A stretch of 64,000 nucleotides of DNA from CAZAFL01 sp964484465 (GTDB taxonomy: Bacteria > Bacteroidota > Ignavibacteria > UBA10030 > SZUA-254), in the NCBI GenBank assembly GCA_964484465.1, contig CAZAFL010000013.1, forward strand, positions 12,466 to 76,465, in the 5' to 3' direction. The translations under genes were made by a program, and so were the position numbers. Each line of letters begins with the position of its first letter. Position 1 is the stretch's first letter. Shown here in pieces: positions 26,694 to 35,809 of the stretch. The notes under the pieces were generated by a model. The model made no database searches. It had not been told where the DNA came from and was given only the letters and a program-made list of their open reading frames with translations.

Positions 26694-27329
26694 ATGTTGT
26701 TAGCAGAACAAACTGTATCGGCATTCATCAATGACCTGGCGTCAGGCTCTCCGGCCCCCGGAGGGGGGAGTGTCGCTGCTCTCTCTGCCGCTGCGGGCAG
26801 CGCATTAACATCTATGGTGTGCAACCTGACAATTGGAAAAAAGAAATACCTGAGCGTCGAAGAAGAGATGAAACACACGCTGGAACAATCGGAGCGACTG
26901 CGGAAAACATTTACATCGCTCATCGACCAGGATACGGCGGCATTTAATAAAGTGATGGAAGCTTTGTCATTGCCTAAGGATACGGAGGCTCAGAAAACTC
27001 TGCGGTCAGCTGCCCTGGAAGCTGCAACAAAAGAGGCCACTTTGATTCCCTTGCAGGTATTGGGCCATGTGGTCGATGCCCTGGCGCTTGCAAAAATCGT
27101 GGCTGAGAAAGGAAATGTCAATTCTGCCAGTGATGCAGGAGTAAGCGCAGTCATGCTCCTTGCCGCGGCAGAAGGTGCGGCAATGAATGTACGCGTTAAC
27201 CTTAACGCAATCAAGGATGTGGAATTTGTCGGCTGGAAATCTGAAGAAACAACCTCATTCTTCAAAACAAGCAAAATGCAAGCGGAAGAAATTTTGAAAA
27301 TTGTCTACGATAATATCAGCAAAGGATAA
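26694..27329 (+). CDS. fchA: formimidoyltetrahydrofolate cyclodeaminase
   Basis: Converts 5-formimino-THF to 5,10-methenyl-THF plus ammonia. 211 residues, with the family signature SGSPAPGGGSVAALSAAAG near the N-terminus and helical body. ATG 26694 is chosen over the longer frame (26640) because a complete AAGGAGGTGA stands 5 bases before it and the protein then starts like its relatives. It overlaps the convergent rsmE by 14 bases at the 3' ends. Confidence 0.93.
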   Translation: MLLAEQTVSAFINDLASGSPAPGGGSVAALSAAAGSALTSMVCNLTIGKKKYLSVEEEMKHTLEQSERLRKTFTSLIDQDTAAFNKVMEALSLPKDTEAQKTLRSAALEAATKEATLIPLQVLGHVVDALALAKIVAEKGNVNSASDAGVSAVMLLAAAEGAAMNVRVNLNAIKDVEFVGWKSEETTSFFKTSKMQAEEILKIVYDNISKG

Positions 27330-28023
27330 GTGCCACGGCAGCTATTGCCGCCGTTTCAGCACGTAGTCTCCGCTCTCCCAAAGAGACCGCCGTAACACCC
27401 GCAGATGCACACTGTTCCACCTCTTCATCGCTGAATCCCCCCTCGGGTCCTACAAACAACACAATTCTCGACTTCCCCTTTAACTGCTGTTGTTCACATG
27501 CTAATCTCCTCCGGGCTTTTTCGTGTGTGACAAATTTCGCCGTTGACGGAAGCTTTTCATCGAGGATATTCGTCAATGTCGAAATCGGCCTTACCTTCGG
27601 CAAAAATGAGCGGCATGATTGTTTCATCGCCGCAAGTGCTAGTTTCTGCAAACGGTCAATTTTTGCGTGTGCGGGGATTGTCCGTTGTGTGCGCATAGGA
27701 ATAATTTCCTTCACTCCAAGTTCAACCGTTTTTTCGACGAGGAAATCAAATTTCGATGGGTTCTTGAGTATACCTGCCGCAAGGGTTATTTCGATCTCCG
27801 GCTCATGGTGGTGTGTGTACGACTGATAAATAACACCACGTGCAGTCTTTTTTTTGATCTCCGAGAGCCGTACGTCATACGCATTTCCCTTCCCGTCGAC
27901 AACACGAATCTCATCGCCTTCTTTCTTGCGCATCACGTGATTAAGGTGAGAGAATTCTTCTCCATCAATGATGATGGTTTCTTTTTCGATGTATTCAGGG
28001 GGACAATAAAAATAATCCTTCAT
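27316..28023 (-). CDS. rsmE: 16S rRNA (uracil-1498-N3)-methyltransferase
   Basis: 235-residue SPOUT methyltransferase acting on 16S rRNA in the 30S subunit. Knot-forming motifs FVGPEGGFSDEEVE and SLGERRLRAETAAIAA are intact, and the N-terminal PUA-like part is present. Its ATG follows the Omp85 stop directly (TGAATG). Last gene of the long yceD-rsmE run. It converges on fchA with overlapping 3' ends, so no terminator lies between. Confidence 0.95.
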   Translation of the reverse strand: MKDYFYCPPEYIEKETIIIDGEEFSHLNHVMRKKEGDEIRVVDGKGNAYDVRLSEIKKKTARGVIYQSYTHHHEPEIEITLAAGILKNPSKFDFLVEKTVELGVKEIIPMRTQRTIPAHAKIDRLQKLALAAMKQSCRSFLPKVRPISTLTNILDEKLPSTAKFVTHEKARRRLACEQQQLKGKSRIVLFVGPEGGFSDEEVEQCASAGVTAVSLGERRLRAETAAIAAVALILC

Positions 28024-29358
28024 TCAGAAAGACCGGCCAATATCAAGAATGAATTCTCCGCGGCGCACTTCGTTCAATGCATACTCCATCCGGATAAGTG
28101 CATCGTACGGAAGGAGGACATCGATGCCGACACCGTATCCTTTGACAAGTTTGTTAACTGCAAATGGCTCTCCCCGAAACCATGCGGTCCCGGCGTCGCC
28201 AAATGCGGTTGCAAACATTCCAAATTTCCATACATTAAATCCTGATGGTAAAAAACCGACAAGGAAATACCTTGGCTGGAGTAATGTGAAGTGGAGCTCG
28301 GATGTTACTCCGAAAATGTTTTCTCCTTCCAGAATCTCTTTAAAGTGCCCGCGTATGCGCTCACTGTACCCGAAATACACATGATTGTACACTGGAATAG
28401 CGCCCGCCGCACCGAGGTCTGAGAACATTCTTCCGGTAAGAACAAGATTTCCAACAAGCGGGATGTAGTGCCGGAGGTCGGCAGCATAGCGGACAACATT
28501 GACGATATTTGAAGGCAGACCAAACTTTGTAATGGTCATTCGGGCGAATGAGCCATAGCCTGGGTAACCGGCAAGGTCACGGCTATCGTACGTGTAACCA
28601 ACAGTCCCTATCGGATAGGTGTCCTTCCCGGTCGGTGAAAGGGTTCTCACGGGCACATAATCCGATATATCGACAACCTCGTATCCAAGAGAACACCACA
28701 CTGTATGTTCAATACCCAACCGTCGTCCTACACCGAGGCTGGTAAAAAAATGCCGTTCATCGACATCGTTCTGTGCGAGCCCGAATTCCTGACTCCTGCT
28801 TCTAATCTTACTGTAGGAAACCTGGGCTTCGAGAAACGTCGTACCGTTCTGGTCAAGAAACGGGTTCCGGTAGAGGAGCGTGATTGAGGGGTCGAATCCA
28901 AATACAACAGAACAAGAGAGTTTTTCATTTCTTCCACGAAAATTATTATGAAGGAGTCCGACCCCATAAAACACTTTTCCCCAATCTTTATCTCTGATCC
29001 CAAAAATAGGGTACGGAAAAATATACCACCGCTCATTTACTTCGACGATGATATCCGCTCTCGGTTCACCGGCAGGTCTCACCCATAGTTGCACTCTATT
29101 GAAAAGGCCAAGACTATAAATGCGGTTCTTGTTATATTCGAGCTCGGACTGACTGATATACGAACCGGGTTTTAACGTCATCTCCCGCAGAATTACAAAA
29201 TCCTTTGTTTGCGAATTTCCCTGAACCACAACATTACCGACAATGAACACCGAGTCTGGGAAATCAAACGCAGGGGAAGAAATAACCGCACTATCCTGAG
29301 AATGAAGATTGGAAACAAGACAAAAAAAAAGAATACTATAAGCAAGACATAGTTTCAT
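28024..29358 (-). CDS. Omp85/BamA-TamA family outer-membrane protein
   Basis: 444 residues. Signal peptide at 1-20, one visible POTRA-like domain (about 35-105: VQGNSQTKDFVILREMTLKPG, SRIYSLGLFNRVQ type), then a 16-strand-type barrel (surface antigen/D15) with an RIRGHF segment in place of the usual RGF/Y and a final aromatic residue (DIGRSF). Shorter than BamA, which has five POTRAs, so TamA-like or a lipid/protein transporter is more likely. It lies 9 bases after rnc at the end of the fatty-acid operon. Confidence 0.85.
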   Translation of the reverse strand: MKLCLAYSILFFCLVSNLHSQDSAVISSPAFDFPDSVFIVGNVVVQGNSQTKDFVILREMTLKPGSYISQSELEYNKNRIYSLGLFNRVQLWVRPAGEPRADIIVEVNERWYIFPYPIFGIRDKDWGKVFYGVGLLHNNFRGRNEKLSCSVVFGFDPSITLLYRNPFLDQNGTTFLEAQVSYSKIRSRSQEFGLAQNDVDERHFFTSLGVGRRLGIEHTVWCSLGYEVVDISDYVPVRTLSPTGKDTYPIGTVGYTYDSRDLAGYPGYGSFARMTITKFGLPSNIVNVVRYAADLRHYIPLVGNLVLTGRMFSDLGAAGAIPVYNHVYFGYSERIRGHFKEILEGENIFGVTSELHFTLLQPRYFLVGFLPSGFNVWKFGMFATAFGDAGTAWFRGEPFAVNKLVKGYGVGIDVLLPYDALIRMEYALNEVRRGEFILDIGRSF

Positions 29359-29367
29359 CGGCGTACG

Positions 29368-30132
29368 TTAAAGAATATGTAATTGCTGTAATGCTTTCAT
29401 TGCCGCTTGTTGTTCCGCGTCTTTTTTGTTTTTACCAACGCCGACGCCCAGCGGATTACCCCCCACAGAGACTTCGATGGTAAAGATGCGGTCGTGGTCG
29501 GGACCTTCCTCGTTGATTGTCGAGTACCGTGGAACACCGAGTCCTTCCGCCTGAGAATATTCTAATAAACGGCTCTTAAAGTTTTCATCCCCAACACTGA
29601 CAATGCCACGCTCCATCGCTGAGGAGATAAGTCGTTCAGTGAATAGCCGCGCTGCTTCATAACCGCCATCAAGGTAGATCGCACCGATGATCGCTTCTAA
29701 CGCATCGGAGAGCATAGTCTCCATACCTTTGCCGCCCAGCTGCGATGCATTTGAACTCATCAAGATAAATTCGGATAAGCGGAGTTCGTTCGCATACGCA
29801 AAAAGGGCTTTTCGGTTCACGAGACGGGAGCGGACTTTTGTAAGGTCCCCCTCCGCAGCGGAGGCATGACGTAGGAATAAATACTCTGCAACAACAAGAT
29901 TTAACACAGCGTCGCCGAGAAATTCCATCCGTTCGTTCGATACGATGGCAGGGCTTTGTGGAACTTGAAGATATGATCGATGCGACAGGGCTTCAAAAAA
30001 AAATTGCCTGTTGTGAATCCGATAGTGGAGCGTACGCTCAAGTGTGTAAAAGTCTACGTTCGGATATGATCGATTGGGAGGAGAATGAAACCAACTTCTG
30101 ATGTGTGCGCGAAAACGATCCAGAAACCCCAT
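29368..30132 (-). CDS. rnc: ribonuclease III
   Basis: Double-strand RNA endonuclease for rRNA and mRNA processing. 254 residues; catalytic signature NERMEFLGDAVLNLVVAEYLF region, second acidic motif DALEAIIGAIYLDGG, and a C-terminal double-stranded RNA-binding domain (about 180-250, ending KKDAEQQAAMKAL). It follows fabF by 12 bases, the usual fabF-rnc coupling. Confidence 0.96.
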   Translation of the reverse strand: MGFLDRFRAHIRSWFHSPPNRSYPNVDFYTLERTLHYRIHNRQFFFEALSHRSYLQVPQSPAIVSNERMEFLGDAVLNLVVAEYLFLRHASAAEGDLTKVRSRLVNRKALFAYANELRLSEFILMSSNASQLGGKGMETMLSDALEAIIGAIYLDGGYEAARLFTERLISSAMERGIVSVGDENFKSRLLEYSQAEGLGVPRYSTINEEGPDHDRIFTIEVSVGGNPLGVGVGKNKKDAEQQAAMKALQQLHIL

Positions 30133-30144
30133 AACAATCCACTG

Positions 30145-31401
30145 TCAACCCTTTCTGTATTTTTTGAAGACGAGTGATGCATTATGACCGCCGAATCCAA
30201 ACGTGTTGCTTATAGCAACATTTATCGTTTTCTTCTGAGGTGTGTTCGGCACATAATTCAAATCACATTCGGGATCGGGGTGCTGATAGTTAATAGTGGG
30301 TGGAACGGTGTCGTGCGTTGTCGCGAGCACTGCAGCTATCGCCTCGACCGCACCTGCTGCACCCAGGAGGTGCCCTGTCATTGATTTGGTCGAGCTCACG
30401 AGAAGCTTATAGGCGTGCTCGCCAAAAACGGATTTTATCGCCTGCGTTTCTGATTTATCATTAAACGGCGTTGATGTTCCATGAGCATTGATATAATCAA
30501 CGTCTTCCGGTTTCAACCCTGCATCATCGAGGCATAAACGCATTGAGCGCATCGCTCCTTCGCCACCGGGCGCCGGTGCTGTGATATGATACGCATCTGC
30601 TGTGAGACCGATGCCGGCTATTTCAGCATATATTCTCGCCCCGCGGTTAAGAGCATGATGAAGCTCTTCCAGCACGAGCATTCCCCCTCCTTCGCCCATG
30701 ACGAACCCGTCTCGTTCCGCGTCGAATGGCCGGCTTGCTTTTTCCGGCTCATCATTGCGTGTGGACAATGCCTTCATAGCATTGAACCCGCCAACTCCCA
30801 TCGGACAAATCGCCGCCTCGGATCCCCCGGTGAAAACAACCTCTGCATTCCCGCGCTGAATGAGCATAAATGCATCTGCTACGGCGTGCGACGAGGTGGC
30901 ACAGGCAGATGTTGTTGCATAATTTGGCCCTTTCACCTGAAATCGCATCGAAATATATCCCGCTGCAATATCGGCAATCATCATCGGAACAAAGAACGGA
31001 CTTATTCGATGAGGTCCGCCGGTTTCATAAACCGTTTGCATTTGCCGATGCCACGTCCACATTCCCCCGATGCCTGATCCAAAAATAACACCTACCTTGT
31101 TCCTATCCACTTTTTCCAGGTCAAGCGCAGCATCCTTAACCGCCATTTCTGCACACGCGATAGCGTACTGTGTAAAGAGGTCCATGCGGTTTGACGCCTT
31201 CTTATCCATAAAGTCAATCGGGTTAAATCCTTTGACCTCGCAGGCAATTTTTGTATCGTATTGACTTGCGTCAAAGCTGGTAATGTTTCCCGCTCCGCTC
31301 TTTCCGGCAAGAGAATTTTCCCAAAACTCTTTGGCACCGAGACCGATCGGTGTTACTGCCCCCATTCCGGTAACAACTACGCGGCGTTGACTATTGTTCA
31401 T
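30145..31401 (-). CDS. fabF: beta-ketoacyl-ACP synthase II
   Basis: Elongating condensing enzyme of type II fatty-acid synthesis, joining malonyl-ACP to acyl-ACP. 418 residues; catalytic Cys in TTSACATSSH, His in NAHGTSTPFND and His in SMTGHLLGAAG. ATG 31401 (MNNSQRRVVVTGMG) is preferred to the in-frame GTG at 31416, because GAGG lies 6 bases before it. The start overlaps the stop of a 20-codon reading frame with a perfect ribosome site. Confidence 0.96.
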   Translation of the reverse strand: MNNSQRRVVVTGMGAVTPIGLGAKEFWENSLAGKSGAGNITSFDASQYDTKIACEVKGFNPIDFMDKKASNRMDLFTQYAIACAEMAVKDAALDLEKVDRNKVGVIFGSGIGGMWTWHRQMQTVYETGGPHRISPFFVPMMIADIAAGYISMRFQVKGPNYATTSACATSSHAVADAFMLIQRGNAEVVFTGGSEAAICPMGVGGFNAMKALSTRNDEPEKASRPFDAERDGFVMGEGGGMLVLEELHHALNRGARIYAEIAGIGLTADAYHITAPAPGGEGAMRSMRLCLDDAGLKPEDVDYINAHGTSTPFNDKSETQAIKSVFGEHAYKLLVSSTKSMTGHLLGAAGAVEAIAAVLATTHDTVPPTINYQHPDPECDLNYVPNTPQKKTINVAISNTFGFGGHNASLVFKKYRKG

Positions 31402-31460
31402 CGGTGGCCTCGGCACATCAACTTCGGTACAACAAGCATATTATGTATTTGCACATCCAT
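31398..31460 (-). CDS. possible 20-residue leader peptide coupled to fabF
   Basis: ATG at 31460 is preceded by AGGAGGT (31473-31467) with an ideal 6-base spacer. The frame runs MDVQIHNMLVVPKLMCRGHR and stops at TGA 31400-31398, overlapping the fabF ATG as ATGA. The frame is different from fabF. The strong ribosome site, which fabF itself lacks, suggests real translation and coupling. No homologue is known to me; it may be a loader for fabF ribosomes, not a functional peptide. Confidence 0.4.
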   Translation of the reverse strand: MDVQIHNMLVVPKLMCRGHR

Positions 31461-31489
31461 ATCTTTACCTCCTACATCAGACTACATAA

Positions 31490-31726
31490 TTATGATGCTT
31501 TTGCATTAAGATATTTTACTGCATCTCCAACTGTCGCGATTTTTTCTGCATCTTCATCAGGAATCTGCAGATTGAATGCCTTCTCAAACTCCATGACAAG
31601 TTCAACCGTGTCCAACGAATCAGCTCCGAGGTCGTTGGTAAACGACGCCTCAAGAGTGACCTGAGACGCTTCGACCCCAAGTTTGTTCATAATGATTTCT
31701 TTAACCTTTGACTCAACATCTGCCAT
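31490..31726 (-). CDS. acpP: acyl carrier protein
   Basis: 78-residue carrier of growing acyl chains. The phosphopantetheine site is the serine of GADSLDTVELVMEFE. ATG 31726 (MADVESKVKEI) has AAGGAGTAA a few bases upstream and gives the standard length; the frame is open further upstream but that part has no family match. Between fabG and fabF, the standard order. Confidence 0.97.
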   Translation of the reverse strand: MADVESKVKEIIMNKLGVEASQVTLEASFTNDLGADSLDTVELVMEFEKAFNLQIPDEDAEKIATVGDAVKYLNAKAS

Positions 31727-31789
31727 GATGATTACTCCTTTCGTTATGAGGTTTGACTGATATTTTTTCCAATAAACGCTGAACATACC

Positions 31790-32536
31790 TTACATGACCA
31801 TTCCACCGTCGACACAGATCACCTGACCGGTAATATAGTCTGCATCGGATGACGCCAGGAATTTTACTACTCCTGCAATTTCGCCGGGCGCCGCAGTTCG
31901 TTTAAGCGGGATCGCCTCCGCCAGCGCTTTTCGCTGAGCATCGTTCAACTTTGCCGTCATATCTGTTTCTACAAATCCCGGGGCAACCGCATTAACCTGA
32001 ATATTTCGCGAGCCGAGTTCTTTCGCCAATGATTTCGTAAAACCGACAATGCCCGCTTTCGATGCGGCATAATTTGCTTGTCCGGCATTGCCGACAATTC
32101 CTGAAATAGACGTGATATTTATAATTTTTCCCGAACGTTGGCTCATCATCGGTCGAGTTGCCGCCTTAGAAAAATTAAACACACTCTTTAGGTTCGTCAT
32201 GATGACATCGTCCCAATCCTGCTCCGTCATTCGCATCAGAAGCCCATCCTTCGTAATTCCTGCATTATTCACAAGGATGTCAAGTTTTCCGAACATCGCG
32301 ACAACCTTTTCGACAATTTCCCTTGATTGGTCGAACGATGACGCATCCGATTGAAATGCCAACGCTTCTTTCCCGCATTTTTTGATCTCCGCTACAACAT
32401 CGTTTGCATCGCTCGCCGAACTGCGGTACGTTACCACTGTATTGGCTCCTTCTGTCCCCAAAGCAATTGCAATCGCTTTACCGATACCGCGTGAGCCGCC
32501 TGTCACCAATGCGACCTTATTGTCGAATATTCCCAT
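31790..32536 (-). CDS. fabG: 3-oxoacyl-ACP reductase
   Basis: NADPH-dependent short-chain dehydrogenase reducing beta-ketoacyl-ACP. 248 residues; nucleotide motif TGGSRGIG near 12-19, NNAGITKDGL, catalytic Ser-Tyr-Lys (ITSISG...YAASKAG), and family ending GQVICVDGGMVM. Starts 5 bases after fabD. Confidence 0.97.
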   Translation of the reverse strand: MGIFDNKVALVTGGSRGIGKAIAIALGTEGANTVVTYRSSASDANDVVAEIKKCGKEALAFQSDASSFDQSREIVEKVVAMFGKLDILVNNAGITKDGLLMRMTEQDWDDVIMTNLKSVFNFSKAATRPMMSQRSGKIINITSISGIVGNAGQANYAASKAGIVGFTKSLAKELGSRNIQVNAVAPGFVETDMTAKLNDAQRKALAEAIPLKRTAAPGEIAGVVKFLASSDADYITGQVICVDGGMVM

Positions 32537-32541
32537 GCACC

Positions 32542-33465
32542 TTACGCCAGAACGAGTTTTTCGATATCCTCAAATTTGTCCACTCCGCGGATATCCATCA
32601 TTCCTTCTATCCGTTTTACTAAACCTTGAAGAACTTTCCCTGGTCCGACTTCCACGAAAGTTGTAATCCCGGCTGCCACCATCGTCCGCACAGAAGCATC
32701 CCAACGGACTGCGTTTGTTAATTGTTCCCCGAGTAATGTACAAATTTCCGAAGCCTTTTGCACCGGTTTTCCGGTAACATTTGCTACGATCGGAATCTGC
32801 GCATCGAACATTTCAGTTGAATGCAATGCACTCTCCAATTCATCGTGAGCACTTTTCATGAGCGGAGAGTGAAATGCGCCGCTTACTACGAGTTCTTTTA
32901 CCATTTTTGCTCCACGTGCCTTTGCAAGCTCCATCCCTTTACGAACACCCTGGATTGACCCGCTGATAACAATCTGCCCGGGCGAGTTAAAATTTGCAAC
33001 CTGAACAATACCTGCAATGCTTGCACTGCGGCAAATATCTTCAATAGCCGCCTCGTCGAGACCGATGACAGCAGCCATTGTTCCCTGTTGTTCATGCCCG
33101 GCACGTTGCATCAGCTCCCCCCTCAGCCTGACAAGCCTCAATCCGTTCTCAAACGACATTGCACCTGAGGATACAACTGCAGTATATTCACCCAAAGAAT
33201 GTCCGGCAACCATTGATATGTCGTTTTGCTCCATCAGCTTTGTCAAAATAACGCTGTGTAAAAATATTGCCGGCTGGGTATTTTTTGTCTGTTTGAGTTC
33301 TTCTTCCGGTCCGTAAAAACAAATTTTACTCAGGGCAAATCCGAGCGTCTCATCGGCGGAATCGAACATCTCGCGGGCGACTGCGCTCTTATCGTAGAGG
33401 TCCTTCCCCATTCCTACATATTGAGAACCCTGACCGGGAAATATGTATGCTATCTTTTGACTCAT
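32542..33465 (-). CDS. fabD: malonyl-CoA:ACP transacylase
   Basis: Loads malonyl groups onto ACP. 307 residues with FPGQGSQYVGMG at the start, nucleophile GHSLGEYTAV near 90, and the catalytic histidine in SGAFHSPLM. Start abuts the fabH stop with no spacer. Confidence 0.96.
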   Translation of the reverse strand: MSQKIAYIFPGQGSQYVGMGKDLYDKSAVAREMFDSADETLGFALSKICFYGPEEELKQTKNTQPAIFLHSVILTKLMEQNDISMVAGHSLGEYTAVVSSGAMSFENGLRLVRLRGELMQRAGHEQQGTMAAVIGLDEAAIEDICRSASIAGIVQVANFNSPGQIVISGSIQGVRKGMELAKARGAKMVKELVVSGAFHSPLMKSAHDELESALHSTEMFDAQIPIVANVTGKPVQKASEICTLLGEQLTNAVRWDASVRTMVAAGITTFVEVGPGKVLQGLVKRIEGMMDIRGVDKFEDIEKLVLA

Positions 33466-34491
33466 CTACGATTTGTTCGGATTATTGACCGCCCATTTTA
33501 CCAATACCGAACCCCACGTATAGCCGGCGCCAAAACTTGAAAGGATGAGTGTTTTTCCCCTTGTCAATTTACCACATTGCCACCATTCCGAAAGGCACAA
33601 CGGAATTGTTGCTGCGGTTGTATTCCCATACTTATCGATATTCACCATGACTTTTGACGCATCCAACCCCATGCGTTCCCTGCATGCGTCGATAATTCTC
33701 AGGTTCGCCTGATGTGGAACAAGATAATCGACATCTTGTCCTGTGAGATTATTGCGCTTCATGATTTCTGCAGAGACATCCGCCATTCCGATTACGGCAA
33801 CTTTAAAGACCGATTTCCCATCCTGAAAGATATAGTGCATTTTATTCTCGACTGTTTCATGAGTGGGTGGATGCAGGCTGCCGCCGCCTTTCATATACAG
33901 GTAACTTCCGCCGGAGCCGTCAGCGTACAACACGTGGTCAAGAATACCGATATTCGGATCGTTGCTTGGTTCAAGAAGAACCGCGGCCGCGGCGTCGCCA
34001 AACAGTATACAGGTATTGCGGTCGGTATAATCCGTAATCGAACTCATCTTATCGGCGCCGACGACCAGCACTTTGTTGTATGCGCCTGTCTCGACGAACT
34101 GAGCCCCGGCAACAAGGGCGTACAAGAAACCTGAGCAGGCGGCTGAGACATCGAATCCCCAAGCCTTCTTTGCGCCGATCTTATCCTGAATAATACAGGC
34201 TGTTGACGGAAAAAACATATCCGGAGTTACGCTCGCAACAATAATGACGTCCAAATCCCCGGCTTCGATACCGCGATGCCGGAGCGTCATTTCAATTGCT
34301 CTCGCCGCCATATCCGACGTCGCGCCATGTTCGAGTATTCGTCGCTCGCGTATTCCCGTCCTGGTATAAATCCATTCTGCGGTGGTGTCTACCATTTTCT
34401 CCAGGTCGGCGTTGGAGAGAATCTTCTCCGGAACATAATGCCCGACTGCAGTAATGGCAGCCCGCCGTTTTCCCTGCTCCTGGGTATTCAT
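33466..34491 (-). CDS. fabH: beta-ketoacyl-ACP synthase III
   Basis: First condensation of fatty-acid synthesis, acyl-CoA with malonyl-ACP. 341 residues; catalytic triad Cys (SAACSGFLYAL), His (VPHQANLRI) and Asn (KYGNTTAATIP). Starter preference (straight or branched) cannot be read. Overlaps the plsX stop by ATGA. Confidence 0.96.
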   Translation of the reverse strand: MNTQEQGKRRAAITAVGHYVPEKILSNADLEKMVDTTAEWIYTRTGIRERRILEHGATSDMAARAIEMTLRHRGIEAGDLDVIIVASVTPDMFFPSTACIIQDKIGAKKAWGFDVSAACSGFLYALVAGAQFVETGAYNKVLVVGADKMSSITDYTDRNTCILFGDAAAAVLLEPSNDPNIGILDHVLYADGSGGSYLYMKGGGSLHPPTHETVENKMHYIFQDGKSVFKVAVIGMADVSAEIMKRNNLTGQDVDYLVPHQANLRIIDACRERMGLDASKVMVNIDKYGNTTAATIPLCLSEWWQCGKLTRGKTLILSSFGAGYTWGSVLVKWAVNNPNKS

Positions 34492-35507
34492 GATGAAGCA
34501 ACTATGGCTTCTCGAATTCGCTGATTAATGTTTCTTCGTACCATTTCTTCAGCTTTGAGAATCATGTTCTTAATTGCTTTTGGGGTGGATTTCCCATGCC
34601 CGATAATCGAGACTCCGTTGACTCCGAGCAGTGGAACGCCGCCGTACTCCTGGTAATCGAAATCTTTCAGTACACCCTTCAGAGCACCGTAGGTCAACCC
34701 CATCGTCATTTTTCGGACAATGTTTGTCGCAGCGTAATTCCGGAATTTCGATTTGAGCACATCAAGCACACTCTCTGCAAATTTCAGGATAACATTTCCG
34801 ACAAACCCGTCACAAACCACAACGTTTGCCCGTCCTTTCAGGATGTCACGTCCTTCAACGTTACCGATAAAATTGAGATTGCTCGTCGACAACAACTGAT
34901 ATGCATCGAGCGTAACGCTGTTTCCCTTCGAACTTTCCTCGCCGATGCTGAGCAATGCAACAGTTGGACGTTCGATCCCGAACATTTCTTTTACGTAAAT
35001 ATTTCCCATGACAGCGAATTCAAAAAGATGTTGCGGCTTACAATCAACGTTTGCCCCGGCGTCAAGCATAAGACAAACTCCGCGCTCGGTGGGCATAAAG
35101 GCTCCGATTGTAGGCCGCCCGACCCCTTCGATGCGACCGAGGATAAGCGTAGAAGCCGACATCACGGCGCCGGTGTGTCCGGCACTAACAAACGCATCCG
35201 CTTTTTGCTCCTTTTGCAGTGTTATTCCAACCGAGATGGAGGAATCTTTTTTTTGCTTCAGAGCAGTCATCGCACTATCCTGCATGTCGATCACCTGCGA
35301 CGTATTGATAATCCGGTACGCAAGGCCATTGGCATGTCCGCGGCGCAGTTCCTCGTGAAGGGCGGATTCTGAGCCGACAAGCAGAAGCTCAAATCGGTTG
35401 TTCGTCTCGCGCAACGTTTCAACTGCTCCAAGAACAACATTTTGCGGAGCAAAATCTCCCCCCATTGCATCCACAGCGATACGAATATGGGGTCGTTCAG
35501 TTTCCAC
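34488..35507 (-). CDS. plsX: phosphate acyltransferase
   Basis: Makes acyl-phosphate from acyl-ACP for phospholipid synthesis at the membrane. 339 residues; IAVDAMGGDFAPQNVV start, SAGHTGAVMSAS and the conserved CDGFVGNV block. GTG start at 35507 without a clear ribosome site; no ATG upstream fits. A 98-base gap separates it from rpmF. Confidence 0.95.
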   Translation of the reverse strand: METERPHIRIAVDAMGGDFAPQNVVLGAVETLRETNNRFELLLVGSESALHEELRRGHANGLAYRIINTSQVIDMQDSAMTALKQKKDSSISVGITLQKEQKADAFVSAGHTGAVMSASTLILGRIEGVGRPTIGAFMPTERGVCLMLDAGANVDCKPQHLFEFAVMGNIYVKEMFGIERPTVALLSIGEESSKGNSVTLDAYQLLSTSNLNFIGNVEGRDILKGRANVVVCDGFVGNVILKFAESVLDVLKSKFRNYAATNIVRKMTMGLTYGALKGVLKDFDYQEYGGVPLLGVNGVSIIGHGKSTPKAIKNMILKAEEMVRRNINQRIREAIVASS

Positions 35508-35605
35508 GATGCAGGAACTCTACAATCTTAGAACATTGCATAGGGCGAACAATATCTCCATGCCGGGATGCTCTCCGAGTAAGAGCCGAGTACGTTCCAG
35601 TTTAC

Positions 35606-35788
35606 TTAAGCTTCTTTAGGAATTATAACAGATCGCCCTCGATAATAACCGCAATTCGGGCATGCGCGATGCAGGAGTTTGTGTTCGTGGCAATTCGGGC
35701 ATTCGGCGACGGAAGGTCTTGTCGCCTTGTAGTGTGTCCGTCGCTTCGCGCCACGGGACTTTGAATGTCGTCGTTTGGGATTTGGCAT
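35606..35788 (-). CDS. rpmF: 50S ribosomal protein L32
   Basis: 60 residues, MPNPKRRHSKSR start, with the zinc-type cysteine pairs (CPNCHE, CPNCGYY) intact, so this is the zinc-binding form. AAAGGA ribosome site about 9 bases upstream. Lies between yceD and plsX as in many bacteria. Confidence 0.97.
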   Translation of the reverse strand: MPNPKRRHSKSRGAKRRTHYKATRPSVAECPNCHEHKLLHRACPNCGYYRGRSVIIPKEA

Positions 35789-35809
35789 GAGTAGTATTCC
35801 TTTGTAATT

